Shown: positions 9,407 to 19,255 of the stretch, piece by piece
Layout: the number at the start of each line of letters is the position of its first letter
How positions within the stretch are numbered: position 1 is the first letter of the stretch
Assembly: GCF_024508335.1 (NCBI RefSeq)
Contig: NZ_CP101988.1
Coordinates: 496,001 to 560,000, forward strand
Source of the DNA: Cellulomonas chengniuliangii
GTDB lineage: Bacteria > Actinomycetota > Actinomycetes > Actinomycetales > Cellulomonadaceae
Length of the DNA: 64,000 bases
Direction of reading: 5' to 3'
Notes under the pieces: generated by a model
What the model was told of the DNA's origin: nothing
Database searches by the model: none
The model's input: the letters and a program-made list of their open reading frames with translations, nothing else
Translations under genes and position numbers: made by a program

Positions 9407-11182
9407 TCAGAGATCCACCTGGCCGGGGCAGGGGCGCACCTGCACGGCCAGCAGCGCCGTGTCGTCCGAGGGGTGCCCGCTGACCAGGGCGTCCGTCAAC
9501 GCCCTGACCAGTTTGTCGGGGCTGAGGTAGCCCAGCTGCGAGGCCGTCGCGATGAGCAGGTCGAGGCTCTCCTGCAGCGGGCGGCCGCGGCGCTCCACCA
9601 GGCCGTCGGTGTGCAGCAGCAGGGTGTCGCCCACCTGCATGTCGAAGGTGTGGTCGTGCCGGGCCCGCTGCGGGTCGACGCCGAGCAGCAGGTCGTTGGC
9701 GGACCGGCGGCCGAGGGCTCGGGCGCCCTCGCCGGGGCGGACCAGCACGGGCGGCGGGTGCCCGGCGCTGGACCAGTGCAGCCGGTAGCGTCCCTCGCCC
9801 AGGGTGTCGATGCGCCCGGTCAGCGCCGTCGCGATGGTGTCCAGCCCCAGGCCCCGGTTGGCCTGGTCGAGCCGGGCCAGCCAGGTCGAGGGCAGGTCAG
9901 GGTGGTCCCAGGCGAACGCCCGGAGCGTCGACCGCAGCTGGCCCATACGGGCGGCCGCGTCCATGTCGTGGCCGGTCACGTCGCCCACCATCACGGCGAC
10001 GGAGCCCGTGGGGAGCACCACCGCGTCGTACCAGTCGCCGCCCACCCGGTCGGCGCGTCCGGCGGGCAGGTAGTGCGCGGCCATGGCCAGGTGGTCCGGC
10101 TGCGGCAGCGCGGTCAGCATCGCGTCCTGCAGGGTGCGTGCGACGTGGCGCCGCTCCTCCAGGAGCTGTGCGCGCTCGAGCGCCTGGGCCGTGTAGGCCG
10201 CGAGGGCCGTCTTGACGGCCCGGTTGTCGTCATGGAACGTCCGGCGCTGCTGCCAGCCGATGCCGAGCACGCCGATCAGCCGCTGCCGTGAGACGAGCGG
10301 CAGGAATGCCCGGGCCTCGCCCAGGAACTCCATCTCCTTGACCACCGGGAAGTCGGCGAACAGCGCCTCGCGGTCCTCGTAGAACAACGGCTTGCGGGTG
10401 CGCGCGACGTGCGCGACGGGGCGGTCGTCGGTCAGGCGGGTCCGTCGCCACCGCTCGACGTCGTCCCCCACGAACGAGGCCATCGACACGTAGGACAGGG
10501 AGCGACCGTCCTCGTCGAGCGCCGCCAGCCCGGTGAACGAGGTGCCTAGTCCGGTCGCCGCCACCCGGGCCGCGGTGCGGGCGACGTCGGGGACGGTCAG
10601 CGCATCCTGGAACGCATCGCTCAGCAGGAGCAGCAGGCCGCTCTGCCGGTAGGAGCGCGTCGCCTGCTGCTGCGCCCGACGCGCCCGCTCGCGCTCGCCG
10701 CGCAGGCGCAGCTCGGAGCTGCACGCCGCGGCCAGGTCCAGCAGCACGGCGAGGTCGTCCTCGGACCAGTCCCGCGGCGCCAGTTCCAGCGCGCACAGCG
10801 ATCCCACCACCTCGTCCCGCTCGTCGACGATGGGGAACCCCGCGTAGGCGACGACCCCGAGCTCCCGGACAGCGCCGTTGTCGTGCAGCCGCGGGTCCAA
10901 CCGGGCGTCAGGGACGACCAGCGGGACGCCGTCCGCGACGACGTGCTGGCAGAGCGCGGCGGTCAACGGCAGTTGGCGGGTGGCGTCGAACTCGGGGGGA
11001 AGGCCGACGGCCCCCGGGATGACCTGCTCGCCGTCGGCGGTGAGGGAGACCAGCACCACGGACGCGCCGAGCTGTCGTTGAGCGAGCCGGCAGAAGCGCT
11101 CGAATGCCTCGTCGGCCACGCGCGGCAGCGGCCGGGCGGCGGGCAACGGGAGGCCCTCGGCGGCGCGGGGCGTGGTGGGCAC
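9407..11182 (-). CDS. GAF-GAF-SpoIIE (PP2C-type) serine phosphatase
   Basis: Cytoplasmic protein phosphatase of 591 residues. Two GAF sensor domains (about residues 27-160 and 185-330) precede a SpoIIE/RsbU-type PP2C domain from about 370. Metal-binding acidic motifs are visible: [28 protein letters not shown] and [10 protein letters not shown]. Such enzymes dephosphorylate anti-anti-sigma factors and so release alternative sigma factors. An RsbW-like ATPase is encoded about 18 kb away in this window and could share a network, but no antagonist gene is adjacent. The start is GTG. Confidence 0.87.
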   Translation of the reverse strand: MPTTPRAAEGLPLPAARPLPRVADEAFERFCRLAQRQLGASVVLVSLTADGEQVIPGAVGLPPEFDATRQLPLTAALCQHVVADGVPLVVPDARLDPRLHDNGAVRELGVVAYAGFPIVDERDEVVGSLCALELAPRDWSEDDLAVLLDLAAACSSELRLRGERERARRAQQQATRSYRQSGLLLLLSDAFQDALTVPDVARTAARVAATGLGTSFTGLAALDEDGRSLSYVSMASFVGDDVERWRRTRLTDDRPVAHVARTRKPLFYEDREALFADFPVVKEMEFLGEARAFLPLVSRQRLIGVLGIGWQQRRTFHDDNRAVKTALAAYTAQALERAQLLEERRHVARTLQDAMLTALPQPDHLAMAAHYLPAGRADRVGGDWYDAVVLPTGSVAVMVGDVTGHDMDAAARMGQLRSTLRAFAWDHPDLPSTWLARLDQANRGLGLDTIATALTGRIDTLGEGRYRLHWSSAGHPPPVLVRPGEGARALGRRSANDLLLGVDPQRARHDHTFDMQVGDTLLLHTDGLVERRGRPLQESLDLLIATASQLGYLSPDKLVRALTDALVSGHPSDDTALLAVQVRPCPGQVDL

Positions 11183-11239
11183 GGCACAGTGTCGCAGGTG
11201 CGACGGCCCACGTCAGGACCGGCGGCTAACCTGGCGGGC

Positions 11240-11887
11240 GTGACCTTGACTGCGACCCCTCCTCCGACGGCCCCCGGGGTGTTCATCTCCTTCGAAGGCG
11301 GGGACGGCGCCGGGAAGTCCACCCAGTCCCGGCTGCTCGGCTCCTGGGTCGAGTCGCACGGCCGCGAGGTCGTGCTGACCCGCGAGCCCGGCGGGACTGC
11401 GCTGGGGCAGGTGCTCCGCGACGCCGTGCTGCACGGCGACCACGTCGACCCCCGCACCGAGGCGCTGCTGTACGCGGCGGACCGGGCGCACCACGTGCAC
11501 AGCCTGGTGCGTCCCGCGCTCGACCGGGGGGCCGTGGTCATCACCGACCGCTACCTGGACTCATCCGTCGCCTACCAGGGCACGGGCCGGGACCTGGGAG
11601 CGCAGGAGGTCGAGGACCTCTCGGTGTGGGCCACCCGGGGCCTGATGCCGGTCCTGACCGTGCTGCTCGACCTCGACCCGGTGGTCGGCGGCGGCCGCCT
11701 CACGGGCGACCCCGACCGGTTGGAGCGCGCGGGCGACGACTTCCACCGTCGCACCCGGCAGGCCTTCCTCGACCGCGCGGCGGCAGATCCCGGCCGGTGG
11801 CTCGTGCTCGACGCGACAGCGCCCATCGAGCAGATCGCCGACCAGGTGCGGGAGCGGGTCGCCCCCCTGCTCGGGCTCGCGCCGTGA
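11240..11887 (+). CDS. tmk: Thymidylate kinase
   Basis: Phosphorylates dTMP to dTDP for DNA synthesis. The 215-residue protein has the P-loop [10 protein letters not shown] near the N-terminus, the nucleobase/DR motif [13 protein letters not shown], and a Gly-rich lid around VGGGRL. The GTG at 11240 is supported by TAACCT at 11227-11232 seven bases upstream, a leaderless arrangement. Its TGA overlaps the GTG of holB. This tmk-holB order is widespread in Gram-positive bacteria. Confidence 0.95.
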   Translation: MTLTATPPPTAPGVFISFEGGDGAGKSTQSRLLGSWVESHGREVVLTREPGGTALGQVLRDAVLHGDHVDPRTEALLYAADRAHHVHSLVRPALDRGAVVITDRYLDSSVAYQGTGRDLGAQEVEDLSVWATRGLMPVLTVLLDLDPVVGGGRLTGDPDRLERAGDDFHRRTRQAFLDRAAADPGRWLVLDATAPIEQIADQVRERVAPLLGLAP

Positions 11888-13065
11888 CCGGCTGGGACAC
11901 GCCCGAGGCGATCGCCCACGCCACGGCGCCGGCGACGGTCTGGGACGACGTGGTGGGGCAGGAGCCCGCGATCGACGTGCTGCGCGGGGCCGCCGCGGAC
12001 CCGTCCCAGATGACGCACGCCTGGCTGATCACCGGGCCTCCCGGGTCGGGCCGGTCCAACGCGGCACGGGCGTTCGCCGCCGCCCTCCAGGACCCGACGG
12101 GCGACGTGACCTCCCACGCGTGCGCCACGGTGCTCGCCGGGACGCACCCGGACGTGACGGTGGTGGCCACCGAGGGCGTGCAGATCCGCGCCGAGACGGC
12201 ACGCCCGCTCGTCGAGCTCGCCCAGCGCTCCCCGTCGCAGGGCCGCTGGCGCGTGATCATCATCGAGGACGCGGACCGTCTCAACGAGACCAGCGGCAAC
12301 GTGCTGCTCAAGGCCATCGAGGAGCCGCCGCCCCGCACCGTGTGGCTGCTGTGCGCGCCCAGCCCGCAGGACGTGCTGGTGACCATCCGCTCGCGGAGCC
12401 GCTCGGTGCCGTTGCGGGTGCCGCCGGTCGACGCCGTCGCCGAGCTGCTCGTCCGCCGTGACGGCGTGGACCCGGCGGTGGCGACGGTCGTCGCCCGGGC
12501 GGCGCAGAGCCACATCGGCGTCGCCCGGCGCCTCGCCCGGGACCCCGAGGCCCGGGCCCGGCGCGCCAAGGTGCTGTCCATCCCGCCGCGCGTGCGGGGG
12601 GTGGGCGACGCGGTGCTCGCCGCCGGGGAGCTCGTCGAGACGGCGCAGGCCGACGCGAAGGCCGCCACCGAGGACCGGGACGCCGCCGAGCGCACCGCGC
12701 TGCTGCGCTCCCTGGGCGCCGAGGGCGCGGCGACCATCCCGCCCGCGCTCCGGGCCCAGGTCCGGCTCCTCGAGGAGGAGCAGAAGCGCCGGGCGACGCG
12801 GGCGCAGCGAGACGTGCTCGACCGCGCGATGGTGGACCTGCTCTCGCTGTACCGCGACGTCCTCGTGGTCCAGCTCCACGCCGGGGTCGAGCTGGTCAAC
12901 CTCGACCAGCGGGACGACGTGCGGGCGCTCGCGGCCAGCAGCACCCCGGAGCAGACCTTGCGGCGCATGGACGCGATCGGCGAGGCGCGGACCCGGCTCG
13001 CCGGCAACGTCTCGCCGCTCCTGGCCGTGGAGGCCATGACCATCGCGCTGCGGCCGCAGGGCTGA
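11884..13065 (+). CDS. holB: DNA polymerase III delta-prime subunit
   Basis: Clamp-loader subunit of 393 residues that helps load the sliding clamp. The AAA+ fold is clear: [13 protein letters not shown] at the P-loop position, with Arg instead of the catalytic Lys, [14 protein letters not shown], and the sensor-like [10 protein letters not shown]. Loss of the Walker lysine is normal for delta-prime, which does not hydrolyse ATP. The zinc module is reduced, with only one Cys in the [10 protein letters not shown] region. The GTG start lies in a GTGA overlap with tmk, so the two are translationally coupled. Confidence 0.92.
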   Translation: MTGWDTPEAIAHATAPATVWDDVVGQEPAIDVLRGAAADPSQMTHAWLITGPPGSGRSNAARAFAAALQDPTGDVTSHACATVLAGTHPDVTVVATEGVQIRAETARPLVELAQRSPSQGRWRVIIIEDADRLNETSGNVLLKAIEEPPPRTVWLLCAPSPQDVLVTIRSRSRSVPLRVPPVDAVAELLVRRDGVDPAVATVVARAAQSHIGVARRLARDPEARARRAKVLSIPPRVRGVGDAVLAAGELVETAQADAKAATEDRDAAERTALLRSLGAEGAATIPPALRAQVRLLEEEQKRRATRAQRDVLDRAMVDLLSLYRDVLVVQLHAGVELVNLDQRDDVRALAASSTPEQTLRRMDAIGEARTRLAGNVSPLLAVEAMTIALRPQG

Positions 13066-13146
13066 CACGGCTGCTGCTGGGGACGGGGAGCGGAAGCACC
13101 CGCGGACCGGCACAGTTCAGCGGTAGATCCCGCTTAGGGTGGTGTC

Positions 13147-14739
13147 GTGCCTCTTGTTGCCCCTGACCTGCGCCGCCCCATGCCCGCCGACCCGCAGGTC
13201 CCCGACGGGGACCGGACACGGACTCGCCGCAGGTGGGGCGCGGTTGCCGCGCTCGTGGCCGGGGCGCTGGCCCTCGCCGGGTGCACCAGCCCCAAGAACC
13301 AGTCCGACGCGTCGGAGCGCCCGCAGATCACCCATGACGTGCCCGCCGAGCTGTCGCGCTTCTACGAGCAGCAGGTCGAGTGGACCGAGTGCGGGGACCT
13401 CGAGTGCGCCACCGTCGAGGTGCCCCTGGACTGGGAGGACCCCGAGGGCGACGTGATCACGCTCGCGGTCAACCGCTCCACGGCGACGGGGAGCGACGTC
13501 ATCGGCTCGCTGCTGACCAATCCCGGCGGCCCGGGTGGCTCCGGCGTCGAGGCGCTTGAGGGCATCGTGATGGAGCGGGTCGGCAAGGAGATCGCCGAGC
13601 GGTACGACATCGTCGGCTTCGACCCCCGCGGCGTGGCCGGCTCCCAGCCGGTCGAGTGTGTGGACGGCGAGCAGATGGACGAGATCGTCTCGGCGGACCC
13701 GGACTACAGCACCGAGGCCGGGGTGCAGGAGGCCGAGGACCGGTTCGGGGCCCTGGGCGAGGCGTGCCTGCAGAACACCGGCGAGCTGTTGGAGCACGTC
13801 GACACGGTGAGCGCCGCACGGGACATGGACGTGCTGCGCGCTGTGCTCGGTGACGAGACGCTCACGTACCTCGGCTACTCCTACGGCACGCAGCTCGGCG
13901 CGACGTACGCGGCGCTGTACCCGGAGAAGGTCGGCCGCATGGTCCTCGACGGCGCCCTGGACCCGACCCTCTCCGCCGACGAGCTGGCCCAGGGCCAGGC
14001 GGTCGGGTTCGAGTCCGCGCTGCGGGCCTACGTCGAGGACTGCCGCACCGGCGCCAGCTGCCCGCTGACCGGCTCGGTGGAGGACGGCATGGCCCAGGTG
14101 AAGAAGGTCCTGGATCGGGCCCGCCGCAACCCCATCCCCACGGACGACCCCGATCGGCCGCTCACCGGCAGCCTCGCGTTCTCCGGCATCGCGCAGAGCC
14201 TCTACGCCCCCGACCTGTGGCCGTGGCTGACCCGCGGCCTGCAGGGCGCGCTGGCCAACGACGGCTCGACGCTGCTGTTCCTCGCGGACTTCTACTACGA
14301 CCGGCAGGACGACGGCACCTACGCGTCGAACTCCACCGAGGCGTTCTGGGCGATCAACTGCGCCGACGACCGCTCCCCGTCCGACCTGGAGTCCATGAAG
14401 GCGTCCGCCGCCCAGATCGAGGCGGCGGCCCCCACCATCGGCTACTACTTCTCCTACGGCGGCGTCGTGTGCGCCCAGTGGCCCGTCCCCGAGGCGGGCG
14501 GGCTCGATTCCTACGCCGCCGAGGGTGCCGCGCCGATCTTGGTCATCGGCACCACCAACGACCCGGCCACCCCGTACGCCTGGGCCGAGTCGCTCTCCGC
14601 GCTGCTGTCCTCGGGCGTGCTGCTCACCTACGAGGGCGAGGGGCACACCGCCTACGGCCGCTCCAACGAGTGCGTCGACGACGCCGTGGACACCTACCTG
14701 CTGACCGGCGAGGCGCCTGCTGACGGCACCCGGTGCTGA
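13147..14739 (+). CDS. TAP-type alpha/beta hydrolase lipoprotein
   Basis: Exported serine peptidase-like lipoprotein of 530 residues, related to Streptomyces tripeptidyl aminopeptidases (SlpD/SlpE, TAP). A basic N-terminus leads to the lipobox LALAGC, with lipidated Cys at about residue 46. The alpha/beta hydrolase core follows with the nucleophile elbow GYSYGTQ, the oxyanion region NPGGPGGSG, and the C-terminal TAP domain carrying the likely catalytic His in EGHTAYGR. The GTG at 13147 is preceded by TAGGGT at 13135-13140; an in-frame ATG at 13180 is the alternative start. Confidence 0.85.
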   Translation: MPLVAPDLRRPMPADPQVPDGDRTRTRRRWGAVAALVAGALALAGCTSPKNQSDASERPQITHDVPAELSRFYEQQVEWTECGDLECATVEVPLDWEDPEGDVITLAVNRSTATGSDVIGSLLTNPGGPGGSGVEALEGIVMERVGKEIAERYDIVGFDPRGVAGSQPVECVDGEQMDEIVSADPDYSTEAGVQEAEDRFGALGEACLQNTGELLEHVDTVSAARDMDVLRAVLGDETLTYLGYSYGTQLGATYAALYPEKVGRMVLDGALDPTLSADELAQGQAVGFESALRAYVEDCRTGASCPLTGSVEDGMAQVKKVLDRARRNPIPTDDPDRPLTGSLAFSGIAQSLYAPDLWPWLTRGLQGALANDGSTLLFLADFYYDRQDDGTYASNSTEAFWAINCADDRSPSDLESMKASAAQIEAAAPTIGYYFSYGGVVCAQWPVPEAGGLDSYAAEGAAPILVIGTTNDPATPYAWAESLSALLSSGVLLTYEGEGHTAYGRSNECVDDAVDTYLLTGEAPADGTRC

Positions 14740-14866
14740 GCGCGGCGCGGCGCCACGCCGACCGGTGAGAGACGGCCTGACCAGCGGGCTCATCGGTCGC
14801 TTTGGAGACTGGCCCCTCCGTTGGGTACAGTAGGCGCGCTCGCCGTGCTCCTCGGAGAACGACGAT

Positions 14867-14942
14867 GCCGCCTTAGCTCAGTCGGTAGAGCGTCTCACTC
14901 GTAATGAGAAGGTCAACAGTTCGATTCTGTTAGGCGGCTCCA
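14867..14942 (+). tRNA. tRNA-Thr (anticodon CGT)
   Basis: Complete 76-nt cloverleaf. The acceptor stem GCCGCCT pairs with AGGCGGC, and the 3' CCA is encoded. The anticodon stem TCTCA/TGAGA encloses loop CTCGTAA with anticodon CGT, which reads ACG threonine codons. The T-arm TTCGATT is recognisable. A rho-independent terminator follows directly. Confidence 0.97.
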
Positions 14943-14960
14943 GCAAGACAGCAGGTCAGA

Positions 14961-14981
14961 GGCCCCCGCGGGGGCCTTTTT
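14961..14981 (+). terminator. Rho-independent terminator of tRNA-Thr
   Basis: Stem GGCCCCC/GGGGGCC followed immediately by a run of five T. This is the classic intrinsic terminator for the tRNA transcript. Confidence 0.9.
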
Positions 14982-15141
14982 CCGTATCTGGGGCCGACCT
15001 GTCTGGGCCTGACGCGTCTGGGTGGCCGCGGGGCGGCGTCGACACACCGGCGCCGCCCCGCCGACGGTCTCCGTGGAGACGTTCGTCGACGAGGCGGCGT
15101 GGGGCTGGGAGGTCAGCCGGCCTGGTGGGGTGCCGTGGCGG

Positions 15142-16224
15142 TCACACCAGGGCCAGCTCCGGCGTCGGGTCGGCGAGCGGCGGGGAGTCCACCTCGGCCT
15201 CGGCCTGGGCTGCCGCGGCGCGCCGCGCGCCCAGGACGCACAGCCCGACCCCCGCGACGACCCACACCACGAGGATCACCAGGGCGCTGCCCGCGCCGCG
15301 GCCGCCGAAGTACGCGGCCGAGCGGACGAGCGTGCCGGTCGAGCCCGGGGGGAGGAGCTGGCCGAACAGCCCGAGGCCGCTGGGCAGCCAGGCCGCCGAG
15401 GTGCCGATGCCGGCGAGGGGGTTCCCGAGGAACATCATGGAGGCCGCGAGGGCGGTGAAGCCCTTGCCGCCGACCGTGGACTGGAGTCCGATGAGCGGCA
15501 CGGAGATGGCGGCGATGCCCAGGGCGAGCGCCGCCGCGGGCAGCAGGATCGAGCCGTCGAAGCTGCCGAACCAGAACCGCAGCACCGAGGTCACCACGAG
15601 GCCCCCGACCGCCGCGAACGAGCAGGCGCTCGCGAGCTGCATGCGCAGGCTGTGCTTGAACACGCGCATCGCCACGACGGCGGGCACGATGCCGCCGAAG
15701 ACCAGCGGGAAGGCGAGCCCGCCGATGCCGATGCCGGTGGGGTCGTCGCTGGTGAACGCCACGAGGTCGTCGACCGCGACGGGCATGCCGAGACTGGCGG
15801 CGGCGGCGGTGACGCTGCCGGTGAGCGAGCCGGCGATCGGCGCGCTGCCCGCGGTGGCGGTCAGGAGTAGGGCCGAGCCGTTCTCCACGATGACGCCGCC
15901 GACGACCGACCGGTCGAGGATCGCGGTGCGCAGCGCGGCCTCGTCGTCGTAGGCCGCCGTGTCGAAGGCGCCCGGGGCCACGGTCTCGAGCTGGTCCTCC
16001 AGGACCTGAACCGCCTGGGTGTCGCCGACCATGCCGATCGGCAGGTCGCGTGCGCCGCTCTTGAGCGAGGGGAGGACGAACAGCAGCAGGAGCACCACCA
16101 CGATCACGGTCAGGGCGAGCAGCGAGGCGGCGAACTTCGGCAGGTGCCGGCCCGCGCCCGGCGCGGCTGGGGCGGCGGCACCCGACCGGCTGACGGCGGA
16201 TATGGGCGGGGTCGTGTCAGGCAT
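15142..16224 (-). CDS. YhgE/Pip- or ABC-2-like membrane protein
   Basis: Membrane protein of 360 residues. One N-terminal TM helix (about 30-53) is followed by an outside segment of about 120 residues, then at least five hydrophobic helices to the C-terminus. This topology matches the ABC-2 permease/YhgE-Pip (DUF3533-like) superfamily, but no ATPase is encoded beside it. A TetR gene diverges from it with a strong inverted repeat between the two, so it is probably the repressed target, possibly in lipid or drug export. Its function is inferred only from context. Confidence 0.7.
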   Translation of the reverse strand: MPDTTPPISAVSRSGAAAPAAPGAGRHLPKFAASLLALTVIVVVLLLLFVLPSLKSGARDLPIGMVGDTQAVQVLEDQLETVAPGAFDTAAYDDEAALRTAILDRSVVGGVIVENGSALLLTATAGSAPIAGSLTGSVTAAAASLGMPVAVDDLVAFTSDDPTGIGIGGLAFPLVFGGIVPAVVAMRVFKHSLRMQLASACSFAAVGGLVVTSVLRFWFGSFDGSILLPAAALALGIAAISVPLIGLQSTVGGKGFTALAASMMFLGNPLAGIGTSAAWLPSGLGLFGQLLPPGSTGTLVRSAAYFGGRGAGSALVILVVWVVAGVGLCVLGARRAAAAQAEAEVDSPPLADPTPELALV

Positions 16225-16240
16225 GCGTGTCCCTCGAGCG

Positions 16241-16265
16241 TTAGTGGAGGATTTTCCTCCGCTAA
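16241..16265. promoter_or_regulatory. Probable TetR operator
   Basis: Inverted repeat with 11-bp arms TTAGTGGAGGA and TCCTCCGCTAA (one mismatch) around TTT. It lies 16 bases before the membrane-protein start and 72 before the tetR start. Size and placement suit a TetR dimer controlling both genes. Confidence 0.72.
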
Positions 16266-16337
16266 TCTGGACTGTCTCGGCTACCGTGTCAAGCCGAGGG
16301 TCCGACCCCTGACCCTCACGACCCCTGGACGGAGACC

Positions 16338-16928
16338 ATGCGCGCGGACGCCCTCAGGCGGCGTGAGGCCCTCATCGCCGCAGCCCGCGAGCAGTTCCTG
16401 CTGCACGGCGACGCGGTCGCGCTCGACGCCGTCGCCGCACGCGCCGGTGTGGGCATCGCCACGCTCTACCGCAACTTCCCCACCCGCCGAGACCTGGCCG
16501 ACGCGACCGCCTGCGCCGTCCTCGAGGACATGCAGCTCGCAGCCTCCGAGGCGAGCGCGACGTTCGCGGAGCGTCCCGAGGCCACCTGGCACGCCTTCGC
16601 CGAGCGGCTGGTCAAGCTCCAGCTCGGCTCGGTGATCCGCGCGCTGTCGCACGACCCTGAGGCGTCCATGTCGCCGCAGGTCGCGGCCACGCAGCAGCGC
16701 ACCGAGCAGGCGGTCGAGGCGGTGCTCGCCCAAGCCCGCGACGCCGGGCTGCTCCGCGAGGACCTCGGGGCCACCGAGTTCGTCCTCGCCGTGGCGAAGG
16801 TGAGCCAGCCCGCCACGGTGCACGCCCCTGACGCGTTCCCCGGGTTCGGCGCCCGCCTCATGGCGATGCTCGTCGCCGGGATGCGGCCCGACGGGCGCCC
16901 GCTGCCCACCCCCGGCGACCAGGGCTGA
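16338..16928 (+). CDS. TetR-family transcriptional regulator
   Basis: Repressor-like protein of 196 residues. The N-terminal TetR HTH is clear: ALIAAAREQF, then VDAVAARAGV-like helices ending in the signature GIATLYRNFPTRRDL. The C-terminal ligand domain is variable and does not show the ligand. It diverges from a membrane protein gene, with a near-perfect inverted repeat in the 113-base gap, so it probably represses that gene and itself until an effector binds. The ATG start gives the usual short arm before helix 1. Confidence 0.9.
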   Translation: MRADALRRREALIAAAREQFLLHGDAVALDAVAARAGVGIATLYRNFPTRRDLADATACAVLEDMQLAASEASATFAERPEATWHAFAERLVKLQLGSVIRALSHDPEASMSPQVAATQQRTEQAVEAVLAQARDAGLLREDLGATEFVLAVAKVSQPATVHAPDAFPGFGARLMAMLVAGMRPDGRPLPTPGDQG

Positions 16929-16953
16929 TCCGCGTCGCAACGGGCGGGCGCGC

Positions 16954-17424
16954 CTACCGCGGGCGGAGGCCCGCCGCGCGCACCGCGGCCTCGACCGCGT
17001 TGGCGACGGCCGCCGGGTCGTCGTGCTCCCAGAAGCGCATGACCGTCCACCCCGCGGCGGCGAGCCGGGCGTCGGTGTCGAGGTCGCGGGCCCGGTTCCG
17101 GGCGACCTTCTCCGACCAGTAGGTGACGTGCGTCGCGGGCAGCCGGTGGTGCTCCGGGCAGCCGTGCCAATAGCAGCCGTCCACGAACACGGCGATCCGC
17201 GCGCGGCTGAAGACGAGGTCCGCCGTGCGCCGCAGATCCGGCAGCGGACGCGCGGCGACGCGGTACCGCAGCCCGCGGGCGTGCACGGCACGCCGCACCG
17301 CCAGCTCGGGGACGGTGTCGCGCGAGCGGTTGCCCTGCATCGACCTTCGCACGGCGGGCGAGCTGGCCCACGAGGCTGAGCCCGGCGCCTGGGCTGCGTC
17401 ATCCACCGGCCCTGCGTCCGTCAC
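16954..17424 (-). CDS. vsr: Very short patch repair (Vsr) endonuclease
   Basis: Vsr nicks next to T:G mismatches that arise when 5-methylcytosine deaminates inside a methylase site. The 156-residue protein carries the family core: SMQGNRSRDT at the N-terminal part, then ADLVF and VFVDGCYWHGCPEH with the conserved Asp and His, and WTVMRFWEHD near the end. The GTG at 17424 gives a normal length; an ATG at 17340 is the alternative. It diverges from a cytosine methylase gene 63 bases away, the expected partner. No restriction endonuclease gene is adjacent. Confidence 0.92.
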   Translation of the reverse strand: MTDAGPVDDAAQAPGSASWASSPAVRRSMQGNRSRDTVPELAVRRAVHARGLRYRVAARPLPDLRRTADLVFSRARIAVFVDGCYWHGCPEHHRLPATHVTYWSEKVARNRARDLDTDARLAAAGWTVMRFWEHDDPAAVANAVEAAVRAAGLRPR

Positions 17425-17487
17425 GGCTCCACCGTACGACGGGGCGCCTCGGCGTTGGCGGGGGTGGCGCTCCCTAGGATGAGCGCC

Positions 17488-18663
17488 ATGTCGACGACGG
17501 ACGCGCCGCCCGTGGTGAAACCGCAGGTCCTGGAGTTCTTCGCCGGCATCGGGCTCGCCCGGATCGGGCTCGAGCAGGCCGGTTTCCAGGTCGCCTGGTC
17601 GAACGACTACGAGCCCGACAAGCAGGCCCTGTACCAGGGGCACTTCCGCGACGGCGACGAGCACACGTTCGTGCTCGGCGACATCGGCGCCGTGGCGGGC
17701 TCCGACTTGCCGCAGGACGCGTCGCTCGCCTGGGCGTCGTCGCCGTGCACCGACCTGTCGCTGGCGGGCGGGCGCGCCGGGCTGGCGGGCCGGGAGTCGA
17801 GCGCCTTCTGGCAGTTCGCCCGGCTCCTGGACGAGCTGGGCGCCCGGCGGCCCGAGGTCGTGGTGCTGGAGAACGTGGTGGGGCTGGCGACCTCGCACGG
17901 AGGGGCCGACCTCACGGCGGCGGTCCGCGCGTTCAACGGCCTGGGCTACTCGGTCGACGTGCTCTTCCTCGACGCCCGCAGGTTCGTGCCGCAGTCACGG
18001 CCGCGGCTCTTCCTGGTGGGGGCTCAGCATCCGCCGGCCGACGGCGCTGTGCCGTGCCCCGAGCTGCGGCCGGACTGGCTCCAGCGACCGTTCGAGGACC
18101 CCACGCTGGTCACCCATCAGGCAGGGCTCCCGCCGCTGCCGCCGCTGCGCAGCACCGGCCTGACCGCGCTGCTCGAGGACGTCCCGCGCAGTGACGCGCG
18201 CTGGTGGGACGCCGAGCGCACGCAGGCCTTCCTGGGCTCGCTGTCCCCCGTGCAGGCGGCCCGGGTCCGCGACCTCCGCGGCGCCCCGGGGGTCCAGCGC
18301 CGCACGGCGTACCGCCGGACCCGTCACGGCGTGGCCGTGTGGGAGGTGCGGGCCGACGACATCGCGGGGTGCCTCCGCACGGCGCGCGGCGGCTCCTCCA
18401 AGCAGGCTGTGGTCGAGATCGCGGGAGGCGGGGTGCGGGTGCGCTGGATGACGCCGCGCGAGTACGCCCGGCTCATGGGCGCGGGCGACTACGACCTGTC
18501 CGGGGCGCGCACGAACCAGGCCCTGTACGGGTTCGGCGACGCGGTGGCCACCCCGGTCGTCGCGTGGCTCGCGACGCACTACCTGCGGCCGCTGGTGAGC
18601 CGCTCGATGCGCACCGTGGCGGCCGACAGGTCCTCGCCGAGGCTCGCGCCCGTCCGCTCGTAG
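17488..18663 (+). CDS. DNA (cytosine-5) methyltransferase
   Basis: C5-cytosine methylase of 391 residues using S-adenosylmethionine. Motif I is EFFAGIGLARIGLEQAGF, motif IV is SSPCTDLS with catalytic C87, motif VI is LENV (E128), motif VIII is QSRPR (169-173), and the C-terminal motif X is NQALYGFGDAVATPVV. The target-recognition region is short. The ATG at 17488 is favoured over one at 17479 because TAGGAT at 17475-17480 sits seven bases upstream. It is paired with the divergent vsr, and no restriction nuclease is seen, so it is probably a solitary methylase. The recognition site is unknown. Confidence 0.93.
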   Translation: MSTTDAPPVVKPQVLEFFAGIGLARIGLEQAGFQVAWSNDYEPDKQALYQGHFRDGDEHTFVLGDIGAVAGSDLPQDASLAWASSPCTDLSLAGGRAGLAGRESSAFWQFARLLDELGARRPEVVVLENVVGLATSHGGADLTAAVRAFNGLGYSVDVLFLDARRFVPQSRPRLFLVGAQHPPADGAVPCPELRPDWLQRPFEDPTLVTHQAGLPPLPPLRSTGLTALLEDVPRSDARWWDAERTQAFLGSLSPVQAARVRDLRGAPGVQRRTAYRRTRHGVAVWEVRADDIAGCLRTARGGSSKQAVVEIAGGGVRVRWMTPREYARLMGAGDYDLSGARTNQALYGFGDAVATPVVAWLATHYLRPLVSRSMRTVAADRSSPRLAPVRS

Positions 18664-18833
18664 CGCGTCCAGGTCCGGCTCAGGGCCGTCGACCATGCGC
18701 GTGTGGATGCCCGTCGCCTGACGGGCGGCGCGCACGAGGGCGCGCCGTGCCCTCGCGCCCACCGCGCACCAGTCGCGGGTGCGGGGTCGGGCGTGCGAGG
18801 GGTCTGTCGGTCCCGCCGGAGGGCGGGCCCGGG

Positions 18834-19076
18834 TCAGTCTTCCAGGCGTTCGATTTTGGGGCTGTCGAGCGCGACACGGCGACGCTCGCCGTTGCCGAAG
18901 TCGACGATCACGGCGGCGTCGCCGTCGAGGGCGATGACACGGCCGAGGCCGTGGCGCTCGTGCGAGACCCGCGTGCCGACGGGCAGCGGGACGATCCGAG
19001 CGAGGGCCGCCTCGCGGGCAGCATTGAAGGGACTGTTCGGCAGATGGCGCGGTTTCCCGGCGGGTCGGTAAGGCAT
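18834..19076 (-). CDS. Small UvrD-tail/Tudor-like protein
   Basis: Protein of 80 residues with a basic N-terminal segment (MPYRPAGKPRHLP) and a small beta-barrel-like core, VGTRVSHERHGLGRVIAL then VIVDFGNGE. The core resembles the KOW/Tudor-like tail of UvrD/PcrA helicases and CarD-type RNA polymerase-binding modules. Small single-domain proteins like this are common in actinobacteria without assigned function. Binding to RNA polymerase or nucleic acid is a guess from the fold. The 170 bases between this gene and the methylase hold no gene I can recognise. Confidence 0.65.
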   Translation of the reverse strand: MPYRPAGKPRHLPNSPFNAAREAALARIVPLPVGTRVSHERHGLGRVIALDGDAAVIVDFGNGERRRVALDSPKIERLED

Positions 19077-19255
19077 CACTCTTGATCTTCCACCATGAAT
19101 GGGTCCCATGTGGACAGACGTTCGGCTCTGGACGGCGCGCAATCCGCCGTTCGGGGGGATCTCGGGTCCGACGAGCACGTGTCAACCGCCACGCGACGGG
19201 GCAGGATGGGACATCAGAAGCGGCACACGTGCCGCTGGTGACGCAGGGGGATGTG

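Noticed and set aside
11884-13065. Damaged Walker A motif in holB as evidence of a pseudogene
   Set aside because: Arg at this position and absence of ATP hydrolysis are normal for delta-prime subunits.
18664-18833. Possible gene in the gap behind the methylase
   Set aside because: Frames here show no start with ribosome site and no recognisable domain.
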